In this document: positions 1 to 6,378 of the stretch, in pieces
How positions within the stretch are numbered: position 1 is the stretch's first letter
How the letters are laid out: each line of letters begins with the position of its first letter
Origin: PALSA-1004 sp046715035
GTDB taxonomy: Bacteria > Pseudomonadota > Gammaproteobacteria > Burkholderiales > SG8-41
Length of the DNA stretch: 8,826 nucleotides
Reading direction: 5' to 3'
Assembly: GCA_046715035.1 (NCBI GenBank)
Contig: JBKJZR010000313.1
Location: 1-8,826, forward strand
The notes under the pieces: generated by a model
Databases searched by the model: none
What the model saw: only the letters and a program-made list of their open reading frames with translations
What the model was told of the DNA's origin: nothing
Translations under genes and position numbers: made by a program

Positions 1-249
1 GCGATGACGCTGATCAACAGCGACCCCGCCAAAGCCGCCGAGATCTACGTGCGTGCGGACAACTCGAAGACGCCTCTGGCCGAGATCCGCGAGATGCTGC
101 TGCGCAAGGACCTGCTGCTCTACACTACCACTCCCACGCGTACCATGCCGATGCTCGAATTCCTCGCCGCGACGGGTTTCATCAAGACCAAACCCACGAG
201 CTGGAAGGACCTCTTCTTCGAGGACTTGCACGGCAAAGATGGCAGTTAA
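1..249 (+). CDS. ABC transporter substrate-binding protein, NitT/TauT family (C-terminal part)
   Basis: This is the 3' end of a periplasmic solute-binding protein; the reading frame is open from the first base, so the start lies outside the window and 82 codons plus TAA remain. The segment has the hallmark ending of the NitT/TauT (nitrate/taurine/aromatic sulfonate-like) binding-protein family: an INSDPAKAAEIYV helix, then YTTTPTRTMPMLEF, then a terminal KPTSWKDLFFEDLHG. Such proteins capture a small organic or anionic ligand in the periplasm and deliver it to an inner-membrane permease and ATPase. The ligand cannot be told from this part. The gene converges on the channel gene at 310-1461, with 60 bp between the stops and no convincing terminator hairpin. 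Family assignment is firm; substrate is open. Confidence 0.88.
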   Translation, partial: AMTLINSDPAKAAEIYVRADNSKTPLAEIREMLLRKDLLLYTTTPTRTMPMLEFLAATGFIKTKPTSWKDLFFEDLHGKDGS

Positions 250-309
250 CCATCTGGAACTGATCCTCTGCGCACCTGGAAGTGGCGGAGCGCCGGTCAG
301 AGCCTGATC

Positions 310-1461
310 TTATCCGGCAGCAACGGCAGACATCGCCGCTCGGGAAAAAACCTCGGCGGCAGCGGCCACCGGCGAATACGCAATACCGTCACCGCGTTGG
401 GTGACGTGCGCCGAGAGCTCCGGCGAGACCAGGCGCATGATCACCGGCACTCCCTGTGCCTGCGCACGCAGTGCAATCTGCAGGTTCACGGCGTCTGCGT
501 CGGTCACCGCCAGCACGACCGCCGCGGCATCCACGCCCGCGAGCTCCAGAATCTCCTCGTTCGTGGCGTCGGCAACGATGACGTGATGGCCGGCCGCGCT
601 CAATGCCGACGCGTTGCGGCTCTCGACGTCGCGTTCGATGATCACCAGGCGGCGACCGCTACCCGCGAGCAGTTCCGCGATCCGGAAACCGAGGTGACCC
701 GCGCCGGCGATCACCACGTGCCCGCCACCGCGCTCGCGCGTGCGCCCGCGCAAAAGGTCGAGCCGGCGGGTGAGCACCCAGTCCGACAGCAAGGCGAAGA
801 GCACCGCGATGAAGCTGGCGCCGGCGAGCATCAGCACCATGCCGAAGAGCTTGAGGCCGTCGGCAGCATCCTTTAGGGCGATATCTCCGTATCCCACCGT
901 CATGACCGTTGTCCACACGAAATAGAGCGCGTCCATGTAGCGCAGGCCAAGGCCGTGAGAGAACACCAGCGCCGATGGAAATACCAGCAGGAGGAGGAGC
1001 AGCAGCGCCCACAGCAGCACCGGGTCGAGCCTGAAGCGCCCCGGCCGGTGAGAACGGCGACGCGTGCGTGCCCGTCCTCCCGCCGGGGCTGGCCGGCTGC
1101 CGAGCGCGCGCCGGGCCGCATCGGCGAATACCGGTGCCGCCACGCCCGACATACTGAGAATGACCACTCGCGGCACACTTTCCGCCAGATACGAAGCGAG
1201 CGCCGAATCGAACAACCGCACCACCAGCGGCAGTGCGGGGTGCAGTCGTCTCACCCGCAGCGCCCGATCGACGTTGCCGGCGTCGTCATCCGACGCGAGC
1301 ACAAGGACTGCGGCGCGCTGGAGTTGCAACGCGTCGAGCTGGCGGCCGGGAGCGCTGCCTGACTCGCAACGTTCGACCGCGGCGCCTCCGGCGACTAGCC
1401 ACTGCTCGATCGCGCCCGCGAGCATGCCGTTGCCCGCGACCAGGATCGGCCCGCCGCTCAT
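310..1461 (-). CDS. Potassium channel with RCK/TrkA-N domains on both sides of the pore
   Basis: A 383-residue inner-membrane ion channel. Order: an N-terminal Rossmann-like domain (about 5-120) with a degenerate loop GNGMLAG at 10-16; a basic linker (128-144); a first transmembrane helix (about 148-168); the selectivity filter TVGYGD at 188-193, diagnostic of K+ channels; a second helix (about 203-228); and a C-terminal TrkA-N/RCK domain (about 248-370) with a complete GAGHLG loop at 252-257 and an acidic E276 closing the second strand, as expected for NAD(H) binding. Bacterial channels usually carry RCK only after the pore. I chose ATG 1461, which overlaps the stop of the upstream small gene as ATGA; longer starts up to 1608 would run through that gene and encode an Arg/Cys-rich non-conserved leader. 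No good Shine-Dalgarno precedes it, so translation is probably coupled. Function as K+ channel is well supported; the ligand is unknown. Confidence 0.86.
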   Translation of the reverse strand: MSGGPILVAGNGMLAGAIEQWLVAGGAAVERCESGSAPGRQLDALQLQRAAVLVLASDDDAGNVDRALRVRRLHPALPLVVRLFDSALASYLAESVPRVVILSMSGVAAPVFADAARRALGSRPAPAGGRARTRRRSHRPGRFRLDPVLLWALLLLLLLVFPSALVFSHGLGLRYMDALYFVWTTVMTVGYGDIALKDAADGLKLFGMVLMLAGASFIAVLFALLSDWVLTRRLDLLRGRTRERGGGHVVIAGAGHLGFRIAELLAGSGRRLVIIERDVESRNASALSAAGHHVIVADATNEEILELAGVDAAAVVLAVTDADAVNLQIALRAQAQGVPVIMRLVSPELSAHVTQRGDGIAYSPVAAAAEVFSRAAMSAVAAG

Positions 1462-1715
1462 CGCCGGAGCAGTCGCCGGATCAATGCGTGCACGCCGCCC
1501 GCGCGGTCTTTCCCCGCGTGCGCCGCACGCTTGTGCGCGAAGCTCTCGGCAGCGAGTACCAACCCCTCGCCATCGATGCGCGTAAGTGCACGCACCGTTT
1601 CCTCGCACAGCCCGGCCTCGCGCGCAACGTTCTCTGGCGCTCTAAGGAATGCGCTGCGCAGCACAGCATCGGTATAGAGGCGCGCGAGGAACGCTTCGAG
1701 CGCCGGCGCGCTCAT
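1458..1715 (-). CDS. Small helical partner protein of the MNIO enzyme (85 aa)
   Basis: An 85-residue, mostly helical protein with the pattern FLARLYTDAVLRSAFLRAPE followed by VAREAGLCEETVRAL and a basic C-terminus (LIRRLLRR). This pattern (a short helix with LYTD, then FL..P, then a GL.....L helix) resembles the N-terminal region of proteins that accompany DUF692/MNIO enzymes (DUF2063/HvfC-like) and small LigA-like helical domains; I recognise the style and not a precise family. ATG 1715 overlaps the MNIO stop as ATGA and is preceded by GGGAGG at a 4-nt spacing, so it is clearly expressed after the enzyme. By analogy with MNIO systems, where a partner binds the substrate leader and the enzyme, it may recruit the substrate; this is inference. 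Confidence 0.75.
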   Translation of the reverse strand: MSAPALEAFLARLYTDAVLRSAFLRAPENVAREAGLCEETVRALTRIDGEGLVLAAESFAHKRAAHAGKDRAGGVHALIRRLLRR

Positions 1716-2587
1716 GCCGCCTCCCGCTCGATCCGGGCGCGCGCCGCGCGCCCTCGTACAAGCGCCCCGCGCGCCTGCTCGATCTGGACGAGCAAAGCAT
1801 CGAACGCAGGAAAATTGCCGTCGCGTTCAATGATCACGGTCAGCGGACGCGATGCCGCGCAGGCGAGCTCTTCCAGCAAGGCGTACACCGCGTCGGGCAC
1901 ATCGTGGAGGTGGTCGTCGAGTAGCCGCGGGGCGCCGCCCGGCGGTGCAATCCACCGCCCGCCGGAGAGGTGCACCACCGAGACTCGCTCGAGGGGCATC
2001 GCGCGCAGCAACTGGCGTGGCGCGCGACCGAAATTGAGCGCGTTGGCATACAGGTTGTGCAGATCGAGCAGCATGGGCGCGCCCGAGGCCCCGACAATCG
2101 CGCGGATCCATTGCCCCTCGTCCATGGCGCTACCCGGCGGAGCGATCAGCGTCGCGATGTTCTCCACGCAGGGCAGCGACCCGACCGTGCGCGCAGCGCG
2201 GCGCAGATTGACACACGCGCCCTCGGCGGTGGCTGCGGTGCGCGGCGGTGCTGCCAGATGCCCAATCTCGATTCCACCCGCACGTACGAATGCAAGGTGC
2301 TCGGACCACGCCTGCGGGTTCACTCGTTCGACAAGGCGCGCGATTCGGTCGAGGCGCCGCGCGCATACCGGCTCGCTCGATGCCAGGCCGAGCGAAACAC
2401 CGTGCAGCAGTACCGGGCACGCCCTCGCGAGTTCGGCGAGTGCCGCCGTTTCACGCCGCGTCGCGCACAACCAGTCCTCGGCGATGACTTCGAGCACGTC
2501 GATCGACGCGATGCGATCCAGCGTCGCGGCAGCGAGCTCCCCGCGCCACCCCAGCCCTACCCGATCATGCGCGGCCGGTTTGTGCAT
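1712..2587 (-). CDS. DUF692-family multinuclear nonheme iron oxidase (MNIO)
   Basis: A 291-residue TIM-barrel protein of the DUF692/MNIO family, to which MbnB (methanobactin synthesis) and HvfB/BufB belong. Characterised members use two or three iron atoms and O2 to remodel cysteine or neighbouring residues in peptide substrates. Visible family landmarks: GLGWRGEL at 11-18, EVIAEDWL at 33-40, LHGVSLGL at 61-68, SEHLAF at 95-100, VEN at 141-143, LLDLHNLYANALN at 173-185, VVHLSGG at 204-210, DDHLHDVPD at 224-232 and ERDGN at 254-258. The His/Glu/Asp residues in these blocks are the expected metal ligands and none looks lost. I prefer ATG 2587 over the TTG one codon upstream because GGAGGTGA sits 6 nt from the ATG (counted from GGAGG). 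The start shares one base with the stop of the Cys-rich membrane protein (TGATG), which makes that protein the obvious substrate candidate. Confidence 0.9.
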   Translation of the reverse strand: MHKPAAHDRVGLGWRGELAAATLDRIASIDVLEVIAEDWLCATRRETAALAELARACPVLLHGVSLGLASSEPVCARRLDRIARLVERVNPQAWSEHLAFVRAGGIEIGHLAAPPRTAATAEGACVNLRRAARTVGSLPCVENIATLIAPPGSAMDEGQWIRAIVGASGAPMLLDLHNLYANALNFGRAPRQLLRAMPLERVSVVHLSGGRWIAPPGGAPRLLDDHLHDVPDAVYALLEELACAASRPLTVIIERDGNFPAFDALLVQIEQARGALVRGRAARARIEREAA

Positions 2588-3510
2588 CAATCACCTCCGC
2601 CGCCGCAGCCTCCGCCACCGCCGCCGCAGCCTGCCCCGCCGCTATCGCTGCTGCCGCTATCGGTGCTGGCGCTGCTACAGCCACTGCTGCTGCTACAGCT
2701 GCTGCTACCGTCCCGCGAATTCGATTTGCGCGGCCTTGGGAACATCTGCTCGATGAAAGGAAACCCACCCCCGGGCAGTTGATGGATACCGAATACGGCG
2801 GCGACCAGGAGTGCCTCATTGGTAGCACCTCCCTTGCCCAGCGTGTGCGCACGAGCCTTGAGCCGCTGCATCAGTGTTTCGAGACTCGCCAACGCGCGTC
2901 TACCTGCCGGCGTGGAGCGGCGCGAATAAATGCGATACGCCGCCCAGCAGGCAGCCGCCGCGAGCACTATCAGAAAAAGAACGTTGCTGTGTCCCCGCGC
3001 AAGCGACATGAGGATTCGCACCACGGCAAGACCGCCGAGTAGGCCCAACACGACGACCAGGCCGGCGAACACAGCGCTGCGTCTGTTGTCACTGGGCAGC
3101 AGGCCCTTGCGCATGAGTTCGTCTTTGTACGCGCCGCACGCAGAGCGCACAGCCGCAGCCTCGAGGAGCGCCTGCGGCACCGAGGGCGCCTTGCAGTGCG
3201 CGAGGATCGCGCGGTCGAGCGGACGGCCCAGGAATTCCTCATGCGCCTTGAGGGTCGCGCTGATTGTTGTACCGCGGTTTTGCAGCAGGCCGCGGTCGAC
3301 CAGATTTATCAGGGCAAGCCGCACCGTCTCCTCCTCGCCTCCCCGCAGGTAGGCGATCTTATAGGGGTCGGCGGTAAGATCGGTCAGGGAGGAGCTGCCG
3401 TCAGGATCCTCTGCAGCAGACGCCCAATACCAGTACGCGGCCAGCATCAGCAGCGCGAGCACCGCGTAGAAGCCGAGGAACGGCGGGCCGCTGAGAGTGA
3501 ACGGGAACAC
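2587..3510 (-). CDS. TIGR04222-type membrane protein with Ser/Gly/Cys-rich tail
   Basis: A 307-residue protein with the layout of TIGR04222 proteins: an N-terminal LSGPPFLGFY and helix (about 11-30), a cytosolic domain with the signature AYLRGGEEETVRLALINLVDRGLL (written in parts: AYLRGGEEE at 53-61, LALINLVDRGLL at 65-76), two more membrane helices (about 146-168 and 177-194), a soluble stretch, then a low-complexity tail from about 263 with Cys 272, 278, 295 and 302 in runs of Ser and Gly. From established knowledge, TIGR04222 proteins with such tails are recurrent neighbours of DUF692 enzymes. The GTG at 3510 is chosen because it yields the usual family N-terminus directly before LSGP; the frame stays open upstream to a GTG at 3630, but those 40 codons come mostly from a MITE-like insertion. 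No Shine-Dalgarno is visible before GTG 3510, probably because of that insertion. The biochemical role is unknown. Confidence 0.82.
   Translation of the reverse strand: MFPFTLSGPPFLGFYAVLALLMLAAYWYWASAAEDPDGSSSLTDLTADPYKIAYLRGGEEETVRLALINLVDRGLLQNRGTTISATLKAHEEFLGRPLDRAILAHCKAPSVPQALLEAAAVRSACGAYKDELMRKGLLPSDNRRSAVFAGLVVVLGLLGGLAVVRILMSLARGHSNVLFLIVLAAAACWAAYRIYSRRSTPAGRRALASLETLMQRLKARAHTLGKGGATNEALLVAAVFGIHQLPGGGFPFIEQMFPRPRKSNSRDGSSSCSSSSGCSSASTDSGSSDSGGAGCGGGGGGCGGGGD
2597..2632. repeat. Two 15-bp direct repeats, 21-bp period, in the Cys/Gly tail
   Basis: The string CCGCCGCCGCAGCCT occurs at 2597-2611 and 2618-2632. On the coding (minus) strand this makes a seven-residue unit of one Cys and six Gly, so the tail's cysteines 295 and 302 are spaced by the repeat. 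The surrounding 2590-2710 is low-complexity (GCC/GCT/CTG-type) throughout. It is coding sequence, and length variation by slippage would change the number of cysteines. Confidence 0.85.
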
Positions 3511-3512
3511 GC

Positions 3513-3706
3513 TAGTGTCCTGAGTCGTTAGTTCGTTGATGAGGACAGGACAATCGCAGCACCCGTGGTAGCGCAAAAGTGTCGAAATCGGTGCCAGACG
3601 CGATAGCCAAACCACAGCCAGGTCGGGCACCTGGCGAGGATTTGCGACACTGTATGGCGCTGATTCTCGGCACTTTTGTTCGGCGAATTAACGACTCAGG
3701 ACACTA
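3513..3706. mobile_element. MITE-like element, 194 bp, 23-bp terminal inverted repeats
   Basis: The segment is bounded by TAGTGTCCTGAGTCGTTA... at 3513-3535 and its reverse complement at 3684-3706, matching at 22 of 23 bases. The interior is strongly structured: AGTGTCGAAATC at 3578-3589 pairs with GATTTGCGACACT at 3639-3651, GGTGCC at 3590-3595 with GGCACC at 3626-3631, and CCAGGT at 3618-3623 with ACCTGG at 3629-3634. It has no transposase. Both ends are TA, which would fit a TA target duplication as in IS630/Tc1-type elements, but TA is part of the repeat so this cannot be proved here. It separates the nucleotidyltransferase stop (3711) from the membrane-protein start (3510). The parent insertion sequence was not identified. 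Confidence 0.82.
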
Positions 3707-3710
3707 CATG

Positions 3711-4442
3711 TCAGGATAGTTTTTCCGCGCGCTCGCGCAGCGCCTGCGCGAGCCCTATCAGATAAAGCGCCGTCGGCCTGCCCTCCCCCGGCGCGAGCAT
3801 CGCCTCCTCTCGCGCTTTGGACAGCCTGGCGAGCGGCTCGCGCCAGTTCGCCGCATCGATCTCGGCCGCTAACGTCTCGAGCGCCGCCTTGGGCGAAGAT
3901 GCCGGTTTGCCTTCCAATGTAAGGATCAGCGCGGCCGCCGCGCGCAGCGGACCTGCGGCATCAGCAACTACCGCAGACATCTGCTCTTCGCGCAGACTCA
4001 CCAGCATGTAGCGCTCGCGCGCCCGCAGGATGTAATTGAGCAGAATCTGCTTAAGGCGCACGAGGATTGCGCCGCGGGAAGGTGCCAGCGCGGCGAATAG
4101 ATCCTTGCCGAAGACAACCCTGTGACGCGCCCGCACGTCCGCAAATTTGACCGCGAACGCCTCGGCTGCGGCAGCGATCTCACTCTCGAGAATCAGCATG
4201 GCGGACAGGCGTATCAACGCGTGCGCAGTGCGCAGGGGCTCGCGAAGCACGTCGACGCGCGCTGGATCGAAGCGCGCCAGCACAATGATCAAGTTGACAT
4301 CGGAGGTCGCGCGCAGGCGGCCTTCAGCCGCGGAGCCGAAAAGTACGAGCGACACCAGGTCCGGGCCGAGCGCGGACTTTGCCGATTCGACGAAGTCCGC
4401 GAAGCTTTTCGCCACTTCGTGCGGCAACTCAAAGTCCGCCAT
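3711..4442 (-). CDS. Nucleotidyltransferase-fold protein (MNT-like), first gene of the MNIO operon
   Basis: A 243-residue cytoplasmic protein. Residues about 15-115 form a polymerase-beta-like nucleotidyltransferase domain with the helix-turn motif LVLFGSAAEGR at 32-42 and SDVNLIIVL at 47-55; the second carboxylate of the usual D-x-D pair is Asn50. A helical C-terminal half (about 120-243) follows, with an Ala-rich stretch and conserved-looking YILRARERYML near 136-146. I recall SD-x-N in a subfamily of these proteins, so it may be normal for the family and mean a non-catalytic or divergent enzyme. ATG 4442 is supported by GGGGAG 5 nt upstream. Without the MITE-like insertion only about 8 bp would separate its stop from GTG 3510, which argues that it belongs to the same operon. 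Partner and substrate are not known. Confidence 0.78.
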   Translation of the reverse strand: MADFELPHEVAKSFADFVESAKSALGPDLVSLVLFGSAAEGRLRATSDVNLIIVLARFDPARVDVLREPLRTAHALIRLSAMLILESEIAAAAEAFAVKFADVRARHRVVFGKDLFAALAPSRGAILVRLKQILLNYILRARERYMLVSLREEQMSAVVADAAGPLRAAAALILTLEGKPASSPKAALETLAAEIDAANWREPLARLSKAREEAMLAPGEGRPTALYLIGLAQALRERAEKLS

Positions 4443-4796
4443 GCACTCCCCTGCGTACTCGGCCTAGACGTGCGCCATGGATGGCAATCCTGCCCAGTCC
4501 TCGCGCGGTTCATCGAGGAAGCGATCCGCATACCTGTCATGAGGCGACCGCTCTCACCTCGATGATATATCACCTCCAAACGCAGCGCTTGGACGTGCCG
4601 GCCCACACCCCGCCCGCTTTGTTCGACAATCCAAAAGACCGGGCCTGACCCAGCAGCGCTCGCATTTCTCCGGCGCGGGCCGGATTTTCAGGGCCGCGGA
4701 CAACGTACGGAGAAATCGTTCTGTGCGATGATGCCGGACGGAATTTTGCGCCTTCGCGTCCGCCAGCGCGATCTCGATCGAACGGAGAGCGGCACC
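4443..4796. other. Divergent intergenic region (354 bp)
   Basis: This gap lies between the minus-strand MNIO operon and the plus-strand Anbu operon and must hold both promoters. I could not pick convincing -35/-10 pairs for either. The Anbu frame is open back to an ATG at 4728, but the leader is Arg-rich and not Anbu-like. A minus-strand frame of about 27 codons ending in DRFLDEPREDWAGLPSMAHV at about 4465-4530 reads like protein but has no start and is preceded by a stop; it may be a remnant or chance. GGAGGTGATATAT on the minus strand near 4562-4574 resembles a ribosome-binding site with no gene behind it. Confidence 0.5.
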
Positions 4797-5534
4797 ATGA
4801 CGTACTGTGTAGGCATCATGCTCGACACCGGACTGATTTTTGCTTCGGACTCGCGCACCCATGCCGAGATCGACAATTTTGCGCGTTTCTGCAAGATGAC
4901 AGTGTTCGAACGCGTCGGTGATCGCGTCATCGTTCTACTGAGCTCGGGCAACCTGGCCGGGACCCAGGCAGTCATCAGCGTGCTGAAACAGCGGGGAAAC
5001 GCCACCAAAGGGGCGCCCAATCTATGGAGCGCGGAGTCCATGTTCGATGCCGCGATGCTGGTGTCGGACGCAATGCGGGACGTCGATCGCCGCGACGGCG
5101 AGCACCTGGCAGAGAGCGACATCGGCTTCAACGCCTCGTTCATACTTGGCGGCCAGATCACTGGCGAGCCGCCACGCCTTTTCCGGATCTATGCAGAGGG
5201 CAACTTCATCGAGGCAAGCGTGCAGACGCCCTATCTCCAGACCGGTGAAACCAAATACGGGAAGCCGATCATCGATAGGGTGATCACCCGTTCGACCTCG
5301 CTCAACGATGCCGCAAAATGTGTGCTGGTTTCGTTCGATTCAACGATGCGCAGCAATTTGTCCGTCGGCATGCCGATCGATCTGATCTGCTACAAACGGG
5401 ACAGTCTTGAAGTGCTAATGCGTCGCCGCTTCGACGAGGAGGATGCGTATTTCAGCGCGCTCGGCAAACAATGGGTTGAAGGCTCGCGACAGGTTTTCAG
5501 CCGGCTGCCCGACCTCGACTGGAAAGGTCAATGA
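4797..5534 (+). CDS. Anbu, proteasome-type N-terminal-threonine peptidase
   Basis: A 245-residue Ntn hydrolase of the Anbu (ancestral beta-subunit / bacterial proteasome homologue) family, cytoplasmic, self-assembling. Removal of Met exposes Thr1 (MTYCVGIMLDTGLIFASDSR); Asp17 and Lys32 in mature numbering sit where the D17/K33 partners of HslV/proteasome catalysis are expected. SSGNLAGTQAVIS at about 70-82 and the C-terminal SVGMPIDLICY are family-typical and the length is right. ATG 4797 is chosen over 4728 because only it places the catalytic Thr second, and GGAGAG stands 7 nt upstream. The stop overlaps the next start by ATGA. In many bacteria Anbu is encoded with a transglutaminase-like protein, an alpha-E protein and an ATP-grasp protein; here the transglutaminase-like gene follows two genes on. 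Physiological substrates are not established for the family. Confidence 0.92.
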   Translation: MTYCVGIMLDTGLIFASDSRTHAEIDNFARFCKMTVFERVGDRVIVLLSSGNLAGTQAVISVLKQRGNATKGAPNLWSAESMFDAAMLVSDAMRDVDRRDGEHLAESDIGFNASFILGGQITGEPPRLFRIYAEGNFIEASVQTPYLQTGETKYGKPIIDRVITRSTSLNDAAKCVLVSFDSTMRSNLSVGMPIDLICYKRDSLEVLMRRRFDEEDAYFSALGKQWVEGSRQVFSRLPDLDWKGQ

Positions 5535-6313
5535 ACGTGCCGTCGGCGCGGGCGGCGCTGAGAGGACGCGCGGCCGATCGTGGCAGCCTGGCCGACACGG
5601 GTGTCGTGATCACCTGCGAGCACGGAGGTAACAGGATTCCTGCGCCGTATCGCGACCTGTTTTACCGCCATCAGGCGTTGCTGGACTCCCACCGCGGCTA
5701 CGATGCCGGCGCGCTCACCATGGCCAGAGCGCTGGCTGCGGCATTTGCCGCGCCGCTGGTCGCCTCCACCGTAAGCCGTCTGCTCGCCGACCTGAATCGA
5801 TCCGTGGGCCATCCGCGTCTCTATTCGGAGGCGACCCGCCCAGTTCCTGCCAACGTGCGCCAGCGGATATTGCAGTACTACTACCAGCCTTATCGGGCGC
5901 AGGCCGAGCGCCTGGTCAGGCAGGCAATCGCGGACCGCGGCCGGGTGCTCCACCTCTCTTCCCACAGCTTCACCCCCGAGCTGGACGGAAAAGTACGCGA
6001 TGCCGATATCGGCCTGCTCTATGACCCGGCCCGATCTAGTGAGGCGGAACTATGCGGGCGCTGGAAGGCATCCCTCCAAGCCTGTGCCCCCGAGTTCACG
6101 GTGCGCCGCAATTACCCGTATGCAGGAAAAGGCGATGGCCTGACCGCGTGGTTTCGTCGGCGCCTGCCGCCTGGGGCCTACGCGGGAATCGAGCTGGAGA
6201 TCAACCAGAAGCACGTTGTCCGGGGAGGCCGATATTGGGCCGCCATGCGCATGGCCATCATAGAATCGCTGCGGCGGGCGCTCGCGAGCCGCTGCGTGGG
6301 CGTTTCCGCGTAG
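5531..6313 (+). CDS. N-formylglutamate amidohydrolase family protein
   Basis: A 260-residue zinc-dependent amidohydrolase-fold protein of the FGase family (the fold shared with HutG-type enzymes that release formate from N-formylglutamate). Visible blocks: CEHGGNRIP at 29-37 with the probable zinc/catalytic residues, SHRGYDAGA at 53-61, LLADLNRS at 84-91, HSFTP at 145-149, NYPYAGKGDG at 194-203 and GIELEINQ at 219-226. ATG 5531 overlaps the Anbu stop by ATGA, so synthesis is coupled to Anbu. No histidine-degradation genes are nearby, so formylglutamate from histidine is an unlikely substrate; a role on a gamma-glutamyl, formyl or amide-linked small molecule connected with Anbu is inference. 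Family assignment is firm, substrate is not. Confidence 0.88.
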   Translation: MNVPSARAALRGRAADRGSLADTGVVITCEHGGNRIPAPYRDLFYRHQALLDSHRGYDAGALTMARALAAAFAAPLVASTVSRLLADLNRSVGHPRLYSEATRPVPANVRQRILQYYYQPYRAQAERLVRQAIADRGRVLHLSSHSFTPELDGKVRDADIGLLYDPARSSEAELCGRWKASLQACAPEFTVRRNYPYAGKGDGLTAWFRRRLPPGAYAGIELEINQKHVVRGGRYWAAMRMAIIESLRRALASRCVGVSA

Positions 6314-6378
6314 CACGTCCCTACCACACCGACCGCCACGGCATCCCGAACTGCGCCGGCGGCCAGCAGGAGTCACCC

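Noticed and set aside
250..309. Possible shared terminator between the converging first two genes
   Set aside because: No stem with a short loop and no T-run on either strand; only short, widely spaced complementary stretches.
1462..1608. Longer N-terminus for the potassium channel
   Set aside because: It would overlap most of the 85-aa gene and encodes an Arg/Cys-rich leader; ATG 1461 with the ATGA overlap fits better.
1233..2756. A 507-codon plus-strand open frame
   Set aside because: It is antisense to the MNIO, small-partner and channel genes, is very rich in Arg, Ala and Ser, and has no recognisable motif; high GC explains the openness.
4664..4716. Inverted repeat ATTTCTCCG ... CGGAGAAAT before Anbu
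   Set aside because: Nine bases with a 35-nt gap is expected by chance at about this frequency in a window of this size; no promoter geometry supports it.
6052..6378. N-terminal extension of the transglutaminase-like protein
   Set aside because: It overlaps the amidohydrolase gene in another frame and is not family-like; ATG 6379 has its own AGGAG.
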